From Otatea glauca (lineage: Eukaryota; Streptophyta; Magnoliopsida; Poales; Poaceae), in contig CM070721.1 in assembly GCA_036346275.1 (NCBI GenBank), positions 55,639,869 through 55,703,868 of the forward strand: a stretch of 64,000 bases of DNA, given 5' to 3'. Numbering within the stretch: the first letter of the stretch is position 1; every line of letters starts with the position of its first letter. Of this stretch, positions 10,424-18,880 are shown piece by piece. The translations under genes were made by a program, and so were the position numbers. Below the pieces are notes generated by a model. The model made no database searches. It was not told the DNA's origin and saw only the letters and a list, made by a program, of their open reading frames with translations.

Positions 10424-12262
10424 CAGTTCGGCGATCACCCTAATATAGGGCGATCGCTCCATACCGTGGCGATATTGGACTTTTATAACATTCGTTCTCA
10501 CGAGCGGTCTCGCAAAGACGGCAGTGAGAGTGGAAGAAAGAATAGGGGAGGGAGGAAAAAAATTCAGAATCAATCGATAATGCCGAGGCGTGCAAGTGCA
10601 AAGGGAAAGGGGAAAGCCAAGTAAGAAGCAAGTGCATGCCCGCGCAATTTAGCGTACCAAGATCTCTTCCTACCTCGTGGAGCTGTAGCACCTATGTGTA
10701 TGTGCGGAGATCCTTGCAGGCTTGTCTGCTCTTGGGAAATTCCAACTTGGAAGAGGAGGTATTGGAAGTGCCGCAACTACGCCTTCGATCCGCCGGAGAA
10801 GAGCCTGAAGGATCGCCGCATGGTAACAATCGTACGGCTTACGTAATATTTGTGAATGAAACTTTGCTAATTTATGTTTCATGCAGTCACCTCCGCCACT
10901 GTGTGAATTTGAGCAGTGGTATGATACGGAGATCAACCCCGACGACCAACGACTTCTTGACCAAGCCAACCGGCAGGACGAGTTCACGCGGCGGCTTCAA
11001 GAACAACGCGATGTTGCACGCGAGGAGGCATGTAGGAAGGAAGCGGAGGAGAAGGAGGCCGAGAGAGAGAGGAAACGAGAGAGGGCGCGGCGTGCCACAG
11101 AGGCCCCGCCGGAGGCATGGGCGAATGGGAAGTAGCCTCGAAGCACTCAGTAGACGTCTGGTGTTAACTTAGGTTTTCCTTGTTCGTGGTACTCCTTTCA
11201 GCTTTAAGCCGTAATAAAGAGTGCGGCCTACCCTTCAAGTGTATGCTCACTGTCCTCAACTAGCCTTAGAGAGGGAACCGATTCCATTTTCGGAGGGCTC
11301 GGATATGTCCTACTACTCCAGTTATCCAAAATGATATTATTTCTGTCCATCAAGATAGGTTATAGCATTTTAAGTTCATCACATTTGGTTTCATCGAGTT
11401 TGACCCTCGTTTGCGAAAGATACGGCCATTTTGATGTTTACCCGATTGCATGTTCGGACAACAATAAAATGGTGCAGCCTAAAGTGACATCTAAATATTT
11501 TTATATAATTGTAACCTATGCAAGATCAAGAATGCAACAAAACTGGTTCTGTCAAATTTTGAGGTCCTTTAGACATTATTCTAACTACTTGAAACATGAA
11601 TGCTATAAAGGGTTTAAACTAGCCATATTTGATTCAAAATGCAATCATATTTAGATATTTTTGCAGAAATGAAGTGCATAAGGTTGTAGTAACTTATTCT
11701 ATTTATTTCATGATTTACGGATCAATACACAATGTAATTCCTTCACAATCCATAATTAGAGCCTAGCATTCGAACTGAAATAAAATTATTTTTCTGCAAA
11801 CAACACATAGATTTTTATTTTAGAATCTAATTCCTCATTCCAAAAATTAAATTTAGAAACAAGTTTCATTTCATTTGGACACTCCTAGCAAAAGTTATGG
11901 GGTTCATATTAAAAAGGCATAAAATAATTACAAAAAATACTAAATAAAAAAAATTTGGGTGTTGTTCTCATTGTCGGTGCAGACCGGCGATCGCCCGTGC
12001 ATGGGGCGATAGGTGGCTGGCACCTTCTTCTTTCTCCTCTTCTCTTCTTCTTCTTCCTTTTTCTTCTGCCTCGGCTGCCTTGCTCGCTCGCCCGGGCGAG
12101 TATCTTTATACCCCCTATCACCCCTCTGTTGGGCGATCGCCCCTGTCTCGGGCGACAGGGGGGCCCACACCAATGGCTAGTTAACGGCTCCGTGATGCAG
12201 GCCGTGACTCAGGCAGCTATCGCCCGTGTATGGGGCAATCGCCCCATACTCGGGCGATCGGA
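10424..12262. repeat. scattered GCGATCGCCC-type palindromic motifs around the GRF gene
   Basis: Four clusters of the same word pair, ATCGCCC...GGGCGAT, occur at 10424-10452, 11987-12011, 12129-12159 and 12217-12261. Each pairs two inverted halves around a variable spacer, for example CGATCGCCC-GTGCAT-GGGGCGAT. They lie on both sides of the GRF gene and nowhere else in the window at this density. They may be subterminal binding repeats of a transposon or hairpins in a transcript. The function is not known. Confidence 0.6.
10580..11135 (+). CDS. GRF-type zinc-finger protein, spliced (possibly broken at exon 1)
   Basis: Exon 1 starts at ATG 10580 with a short basic stretch (MPRRASAKGKGKAK). Exon 2 (10653-10822) encodes a GRF zinc finger, with CMCGDPCRLVCSWEIPTWKR followed by RYWKCRNYAFDP, giving the CxCG...C...W...RYWKC spacing. 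Exon 3 (10887-11135) starts SPPPLCEFEQWYDTEI, then a long Glu/Arg/Lys-rich coiled-coil-like tail ending EAWANGK. The second intron (10823-10886, 64 nt) has GT...GCAG borders and joins in frame. The first (10621-10652) would be only 32 nt, too short for a plant intron, so exon 1 may carry a deletion or the gene may be dead. GRF fingers bind nucleic acid, but the role of this family in grasses is not known to me. It lies about 330 bp after the PMD stop, on the same strand. Confidence 0.7.
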
Positions 12263-12440
12263 ATGCAATTTTGCAAATTTTTCTCCCCGACGCCTAGTTT
12301 TGAAAAAAAGAATAAAAATAAATGTTAAAGAAAAAAAATTCGACTGTCGGAGTGGTGTTCTTTGGGCTTTGGCCCACTTAAGTTTTGATAGATATATACA
12401 TGGCGGCGTCGAAAAGTAGGAAAATTCATAAGGTCCTGAA
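11136..12440. other. intergenic or 3' region after the GRF gene
   Basis: Immediately after the GRF stop there is an AATAAA-like signal (AATAAAG near 11212). The rest is AT-rich with no coding similarity, except that it contains three of the GCGATCGCCC clusters and a CT-rich stretch (12025-12080). Confidence 0.5.
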
Positions 12441-12477
12441 CAAGTGAAACCCAGTCACGCTGCAGTGCTCCACTACA

Positions 12478-12610
12478 GTGGCGGAGCTAGTCTAAGGCCG
12501 AGCTACACTTTCTTAAATCAATCTATAATTTTACTAATTTTTCAATATATTTTATATAGGTTTTCATACCAGGCCCCGTGGCCCGAGTCCTATCTCCGCC
12601 CTACTCCACT
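12478..12610. mobile_element. possible small MITE with GGCGGAG ends
   Basis: The left end AGTGGCGGAGCTAG and the right end CTATCTCCGCCCTACT are imperfect inverted repeats (GGCGGAGCTAG versus GGCGGAGATAG) about 130 bp apart. The AGTGGCGGAGC word is common in grass repeats. No clear target duplication is visible. Confidence 0.3.
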
Positions 12611-12779
12611 ATGCTCGGCCCAACATGTCCTAGAACGCAGAAGCGAGGTGTCCTCTGGGGGTGTTTCATGCTTCACCACCACAGCTCGACGCGTGTACAC
12701 AGGCGACAACATCTCCAACCCACCTGCCCTAGCCACATGCTGCGCACGAAATACACACTTCTGCTGTCCTGACTCTGAC

Positions 12780-13736
12780 CAGGGTTCCAAATATCGAAAT
12801 TTTGATTTTTCGAATGATTTTTGATTTTCGATTATCAGTAAAAACCGATCGAAAATCTATAGAAATCGTATGAGTTCAAAGTCAAAATTTTGAAATCGGT
12901 GGTCAAACTTCGTTGAAAAAAAATTCAAAAATCCACTGATATCACCTATTTTCGAGCGAGTTTCACCGATTTTTGTATTTTTGAGTGATTTTTTACGATT
13001 TTCAGCACACTAAAGGAAAATTAGAAAAAATGCAAAAAAATTGCAAAAACACTGAATAAATCCCAATTATTCTATAAAACACCTCAGGGATATTTCAATA
13101 ACTTTTGAATTCATTTAGTGCTTCTCGAAAATCAAAAACAGCAATTAATGAAAAGAAATAGAGACACTGTCAGATTTTTATAAAAATTTACAAGCTTGTT
13201 CATGCTTTGAAATTTTAATGGAATCATAATTAGTGCACAATTATCATATAGAAAAAATTTCAGAAATATTAGACTTAATTTAGTGCCCCTAGAAAATCAA
13301 CAATAGAAGAGCATATATAAAGACAGAGCACTGTCAAAATTAAAAAAAATACATATGTATGATCATCATCTTAATATTTTACTTAATTTTTATCATTACC
13401 TCAGAACCTCACACAAATTTTTTCAGAAATATTAGACTTCAATTAGTTCCCCTAGAAAATAAAAAAATAGAAAAGCATAGGCAAAGACAGTAGCACTGTT
13501 AGAATTTTTAAAAATTACACGGGTCTGATAATGATCCAAAAAATTTAAAGACCCATTATAATTGCCTCATAACCTCATAAAAAAATTCAAAAAAATTTAG
13601 CACTTTTTCATAATTTTTTTAAAATTTTTATTTTTTTTATTTGAATTTGAATTCCACTGGTTTACCGAGCGGTTTCAGATGGCGAGCCTGCTCGATACAC
13701 TCAATAATCGTGATATTCGAGTGATTATCGATCCTG
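12780..13736 (+). mobile_element. hAT-derived non-autonomous element (copy B)
   Basis: The left end CAGGGTTCC and the right end GATCCTG are hAT-like (CAGGG...CCTG). The left third is made of CGAAAATCG-type words. The middle has at least three diverged tandem units with cores such as TTAGTGCCCCTAGAAAAT (13280, 13446). The right end includes GGTTTACCGAGCGGTTT, also present in copy C. The flanking bases ACTCTGAC and ACTCGTGG agree only in ACTC, so the 8-bp target duplication is degraded. Non-coding. Confidence 0.6.
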
Positions 13737-15058
13737 ACTCGTGGATAGGGGCACAACTAACAGTGAGCTTTGGTGTGCTTGAGTCCAATCTTTCTTTATG
13801 AGGTATCTTTATTATATTTTTTCTTTACTTTTTTATATGTATATATAAATTTGTATTGTGTTGCGTGAAATTACCCTATTCCTGAAAAAAAGGAAAAAAG
13901 AGGTTTTACTGGGCAATTGGGTCGAGCCAGCCCAGCTGGCCCAGTCGGGGGAGCTAAAGCACCATTCGGTGCCCTAGCTCCCAGTAGCGCGAGTCAGAGG
14001 GAGAGGGATAGGGAGAGAGTGGAGGCGGCAATGAGCGTATCCTCTGTTGGCCGTTGCTCCCTCTCCTCCAATTCCCATGCTCTTTAAAACTTAGGTCCGT
14101 TTTCTCTTCTAGAGACAGTGAAGAACAACTTGATTATTTCCCATCTTTTGCGACCTCTAAATCATCTTCAGTTTCTTCTTCTCTGGCGTAATCCTTGGCT
14201 ACCCAACGCCCTTGTAAGGTCCTCGGCCTTGATCCGTTCACTATGACCCCATGGCTACCGCTTCGCGTGCAATCCATGGTGAATCAAGGACGGTAGTGTT
14301 GGTCAGTGACTCTAGGCATGTCGTGGATGGCGAGGTACCTTCGGTGCTCCCTATTGACGAATCTCGGTGTTGACCTCACTTGTTTAGTGTGGTTACTTGG
14401 GCTCTGGTGGATTTGTTTTTTCGGTAACTTGTTGCCTCCTCTGTGACGAGCCCTTCATGGTATGCTGTTCTTGGTCGATGAGATATTATTTTACCGGCCA
14501 GGAAGTGTAGTATGTGGCTTTTGTTGTATTTCGGGACTACTTGGTGATTTGCCTCACACAGTGGTTTGCTGCATTGTATCTCTGAAAGCCTCGCTGGTGA
14601 TCTATGGCAATACATCAGCGATATTGTTTTTTAGGATATCATCTTTGACAAGCCTTGCATGTTTTCACCGACCTTGAGTTGGTGCTCTGTGAGTATATTT
14701 GATCTTTTGTCATTTTATTTAAACTGTGCAAACGGGCTATAAATTTATCTGTCTTGAGGGACCTTGTATGTTGGGGTGGCTAATACTCTGTGAGGATGAG
14801 TTTTGTGAGATAATTTGTGTCAACAAGGTAGTTGCTGAAGCTGGCTTTAAGCCCCCCCAAACAGGCACTAGTATGTTGCTTTATCGGAGTTGATGAATGT
14901 ACATGCATGGATCGTTGACTCGGATGAATATACAATCATGGATCGTTGTACTTCTAGTTGTTTGTAATCTGGATACGGATATGAATCCCATTCGAAGAGC
15001 TATTATCTTTGTCCTAATGCAAAAAAAAATCTCTGTACAAAAAAAACTTCCTTTACTA
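13737..15058. other. unassigned intergenic DNA
   Basis: Contains a GC-rich segment at 13915-14060 and sequence resembling a transcribed but non-coding leader (14090-14330). An A-rich run near 15021-15046 could be the tail of an old retroposed copy. Open stretches here are short and match no family I know. A fragment with Tourist-like ends (GGCTTTAAGC...CCCAAACAGG) lies at 14842-14866. Confidence 0.45.
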
Positions 15059-15075
15059 GCACTAGTAACTTGTAA

Positions 15076-16046
15076 GGGCCTGTTTGTTTCGGCTTTTTCA
15101 CTGGCTTAAAAGCAGAAAAGCCAAAGCCGAAACAAACGATTGACTTTTAAGCCAAGCTTAAAAAAAGCCAAAAGCCTCCATATAACTATAAGCCAAAAGC
15201 CAGTTAAGAGGTGCTTTTTTGGGCTTTTTTGGGATGAAATAACCCTTTGCCACTGGAAGTCTCCAAAATTACCCACCAAATGCCATCATATATAAACTCA
15301 AGAATCCTTCTCCCATCTCCTCATTTCTCCTCGTCTTCTCTCGCTCCCCTATGCGACATGCCTTCTTCCTCCGTCGTCCTCAGCCTCCTTTCTCCTTCAC
15401 CGACCCGGATCAAGTTGATAAATAATTATGCTCAGAATGAGGTTTGATCTCAAGATTAATCTATGTTTTTCAATAGGATATTCAGTAAAAAAAGTATAAA
15501 ACATTTGTATTAGATAAATTAGTACATAAGAAAAGTCCATACAACCTTAAAGGTATTTCAAACTTTCTAGCAATAAGCTACACCTAGGGTTCACAAAACC
15601 AAATTTCAAAAAATCGTTCAAAATTCGAAAACCGCAAAAATCGCTCGAAAAATCACTCGAAAATCGTCAGAAACCGAAGGGTTAAGAAATAAAAAAAATC
15701 GAAAACCATTCGGTTTTTCGCGTGAAACCGCTCGGTTTTTAAGAAACAGTTTTCGAGCGAAAACCGCGGTTTTTCAGCGGTTTTCAACGCATAATTTTTT
15801 TTATTTTTTTAAATTTAAATTAAAACGGTTTACCGAGCGGTTTTGGATATCGAACTGCAGTGGTACGCTCGAAAACCGCAGTTTTCGCCGGTTTTGTGAA
15901 CCCTGGCTACACCATCCAACCCATCAAAAAGCCAGGATACCAAATAGCATGTCTTGGCTTAAAAGCAGACGGCTTAAAAGCTCGTTAAGCCAAAAAGCTA
16001 GCTTTAAGCCAAAAGCCAAAAAGCCTAAGCCGAAACAAACAGGGCC
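15076..16046. mobile_element. Tourist-like (PIF/Harbinger-type) MITE, containing a nested hAT element
   Basis: The terminal inverted repeats are GGGCCTGTTTGTTTCGGC at the left and GCCGAAACAAACAGGGCC at the right, flanked by TAA on both sides, the 3-bp target duplication typical of PIF/Harbinger elements. The subterminal regions are full of AAAAGCC/GGCTTTT words that fold back on each other. The 321-bp hAT-derived element at 15585-15905 is inserted inside. No transposase is encoded. Outside the TAA, a 17-base word is present on both sides (15059-15075 and 16050-16066). Confidence 0.75.
15585..15905. mobile_element. hAT-derived MITE (copy C) with 8-bp target duplication
   Basis: The ends are TAGGGTTCACAAAACC and GGTTTTGTGAACCCTG, a 16-bp inverted repeat with one mismatch. 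The same 8 bases, GCTACACC, flank it at 15577-15584 and 15906-15913. The CAGGG-type end and 8-bp duplication are the hAT signature. The body is made of CGAAAA/TTTTCG words and a GGTTTACCGAGCGGTTTT segment shared with copy B. It lacks the internal tandem units of copies A and B. Confidence 0.8.
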
Positions 16047-16640
16047 TAAGCACTAGTAACTTGTAAGTAGAATGATGACAAATGGATACTACATGTTTAA
16101 TAAAAGGCTACATGTTTAATGGATTTTTGTGATGATACGTATTGTAATTTGTTGATGACCAAACCAAATTGTCAATAGAACTATGGGTATTTTAGACGAT
16201 TCAACAATAAGCTATAACTCAAAATCAAAAAAACAGATTATCAAACACCGTAGTTTGACTTAAAAGCTAGTTGCTAAGCTGCTTAAGTAAAAAAGCTGGC
16301 TTTAAGCTCTAAGCTAAAAAGTCAAAGCCGAAACAAATAGGGCCTAAGCCAGCTTCAGCTTTTGAAAAGCCAGCAAGCCCACCCAAACAACTCAATTTTT
16401 AATCGACTTTTGGCATAAACTAGAAGTCATATATAACTAGCAAAAGCCAAAAGATGAAAGCTGGGCTGGATCTGCTTTTGCAGCTAGCTTATTACTGAGA
16501 AAAATTAGCTATTTATCAAACGATCTCTTATAAAAAGCTACAGCCACTTTTTAGCATAGAAACCAAAATCAGATTTTTCAGAAAAACTACACCTCTCAAA
16601 CAGCCCCGAGGACACGAAAAGCTTCGCTCCTTTGTAACTC
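16047..16640. other. MITE debris
   Basis: Holds another right-hand Tourist-like end (AAAGCCGAAACAAATAGGGC at 16324-16343, followed by CTAAG) and further AAGCC/GGCTT-rich pieces with ends such as CCCACCCAAACAAC (16379) and CTCAAACAGCCCC (16596). The pieces are incomplete and overlap, so I do not assign separate elements. Confidence 0.45.
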
Positions 16641-16801
16641 GAGGTGAAAAAAACTACTTGTTGCACAGTTGCACTGACACCAATGAGAGCGTCGGATTAT
16701 GCACGACAGATGCCAATCAAATCAGGCACGCTTCGCATTATAACCCTACTATACCTGGAAGAATCCCTGGATGGGGAGAGCATCCACGTGTCGCCGGAGC
16801 C

Positions 16802-16835
16802 GGCTCGGCTCGCGGCTCGAGCCGCGAGTCGAGCC
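16802..16835. repeat. 34-bp near-perfect GC-rich palindrome
   Basis: The inner 20 bases, CTCGCGGCTCGAGCCGCGAG (16809-16828), are a perfect palindrome. One mismatched pair separates them from another six paired bases on each side (GGCTCG...CGAGCC). It could form a cruciform or a very stable hairpin. No gene or element boundary is obvious at this place. Confidence 0.85.
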
Positions 16836-16849
16836 AAAAAATATTTACG

Positions 16850-17330
16850 GATAGGTCCTTTTTTATTTACGGATAGGTCATTTTTTTACAAAAAAATTAC
16901 AATCGGGCCCTTGTCCGTAAAAAAAATTACAAACATGTCCTTCTTCCCGAAAAAGAATATATATTACGATTTGGCCCTTTATGCTTTTTAAGGCTTGCGC
17001 TCGGGTCCTTTTCCACAGAATCAAATTTACGTCTAGGTCCTTTTACATTACGAATAGGTCCTTTTTTTCCAAAAAAAAATATATATCACACTTAAGTCCT
17101 TTATGCGTTTTTAATGCTTGCGCTCGGGTCCTTTTCCACAGAATCAAAATTACGTTTAGGTCCTTTTCAGTCAGGAAAAAAACCCGTACGGATCCTTCTT
17201 CCCGAAAAAAACATATATTTCTTCCCGCTTTTTTTTACCATTAAGTTTAAGCCTTTTTCCCGAAAAAAAAACTCAACTTTCTTTTGTGGAAGGCGGCGCC
17301 CGCGGCGTGGCACGCCGCGTCCAAGATGCT
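16850..17330 (+). repeat. GGTCCTTTT-rich repeat with a 122-bp tandem pair
   Basis: The words GGTCCTTTTT and GGGTCCTTTTCC recur from 16850 to 17200. Two longer units starting at 16981 and 17103 share GCTTGCGCTCGGGTCCTTTT followed by CCACAGAATCAAA, with a period of 122 bp. The right side ends in a GC-rich palindromic segment (GGCGGCGCCCGCGGCGTGG) near 17291. Family unknown, no coding. Confidence 0.65.
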
Positions 17331-17971
17331 AGTGAGACTGAACAAAGGAGTCCTATCGGCTAAGGGGACGCGCCACATGGGCCGGTCCGAGTGCTAAAGC
17401 GAGATTAGCGTAAGCCATCCCATTGCTTTCGTGTCGAGGCGACCTCTCGAACCTTCCAAAACTTGTGCACTCTTTGTCCTCAACCACCCACCCTCCCCAT
17501 GTACCCGACTTCTCTCCAAGTCTCTACATCCCGATCGATCGTCAATAGCCAATTTTTGAATTAATTATTTTCTAGTTCTTGGCTCATTTTTATTTCAAGT
17601 TTAACTTCTATCTGAATGAAATTCTAATTTTATCCTATTTTCAACAGCGATAAGTATCTACCATACTCCTATGCCACGACAGTCAACTGCCGCGCTCCCT
17701 AACTATGGCAGGTGGCCGGTTATAGTCTTATACCGTAGCAAGTGCTTATAATGCAGCAGTTGACACGTATCGTCTCCTATCTTTATGAGATCAAGAAAGA
17801 GATAAATTTACTATTTTATTCAGACGAGGGCAAAAGCTATAAAAAATAGTAATAAACCAACAGATGAAAAGAAACCCAAAAACTCCAAACCCCCCCTTTG
17901 CCCTTCTTTTCAACGTCGTTCATGCAGGGCTAAGGGCTCCGAGCCTCCGAGTCCCCGACACGATCGCCTTG
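17331..17971. other. intergenic DNA left of the CACTA element
   Basis: Mixed-composition DNA with no recognised coding or repeat signal. It ends exactly where the CACTA terminal sequence starts, at 17972. Confidence 0.5.
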
Positions 17972-17989
17972 CACTACTACAGAACTGGG

Positions 17990-18240
17990 CATCACAACCG
18001 GCCTATTAGAAGCGGCTTGGTGTGAACCCGTTGTGATGTTCGCACCAGAAGCGGTTCGTTGGCAACGGTCCGGAGAGGGATTTCAGAAGTGGTTTGAGAC
18101 ACGAACCGCTTCTGAATGTTGCGTTCTAGAAGCGGTTCTTGTCTCAAACCGCTTCGATTTTCGTGCGGTTTGAGAAAAGAACCGCTTAGAACGCAACATT
18201 CAGAAGCGGTTCGTGTCTCAAACTGCTTCTGGAAGCCCTC
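17990..18240. repeat. CACTA 5' subterminal array with a long hairpin
   Basis: About ten copies of GAAGCGGTT or its complement AACCGCTTC in both orientations, the likely binding sites for the element's own DNA-binding protein. Within it, 18084-18152 and 18165-18231 are nearly perfect inverted repeats of 67-69 bp separated by 12 bp, which would make a long stem-loop in DNA or RNA. Confidence 0.85.
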
Positions 18241-18880
18241 CCGCGCAGTGCATTTAAACCCTTCTTCCTCTATGAGATAGCAGAGGTACGATCGAATAGA
18301 GAAGGCCGGCCCAACGCTGTTCTTGGGGAGGTGCTGTCCAAATTTTTAATTGGAGGTGATTAGCTCCAAATTAAGTGTTTCAAGGTTAGTAACATCATGT
18401 GAACATCCTTCTCTCCTAGATATTGCTATTTTTTCAATGGATGTGAAGAAATCTTAAACTTTTTAAGCATGATCAAAAATTTGTTTTCTATGCTTGTTTT
18501 TGTTGTTGTATGAAGATGTAGAGTGGAGATCTAGTTCAAAATATGACATTACAAGGTAAAGGTGATTGGAAGATTTAGATCTAGGTGGTTGTTAGCTTTA
18601 GAATCTTAAATATCACAATAAGTTAGGGGAGATCTAGGTACAGTATTGCAAGGAAGTAATTATTGGTGTATGAAATAAAATAGAAAAACATGTAGAAGGA
18701 TAAAAAATAATTACAAAGGTAGGAAGGGATACAAAATAATTAGAAAGGTAGGTCTTTAATTGGATGACGGTGTAGGTGGAGTTTTTTTTGTTGGGTTTAA
18801 ATGTAACGAAATTTAAGTTAGGTTATAATTTTGGTAACGAAATTTGTTATAATTTCTAATGAAATTATAACTTGGTGTAG
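18241..18880 (+). promoter_or_regulatory. ORF1 promoter and leader with a 5'-UTR intron
   Basis: A TATA-like ATTTAAAC (18252-18259) lies just after the array. The leader then has a good donor, CAAG|GTTAGT (intron from 18385), and an acceptor TGTAG ending at 18880, directly before the ATG at 18881, giving a 496-nt leader intron. The splice calls are by eye. Confidence 0.5.

Noticed and set aside
10424..12262. CRISPR-like array, because of repeated short palindromes
   Set aside because: The repeats are irregularly spaced, variable and on a plant chromosome, with no constant spacer length.
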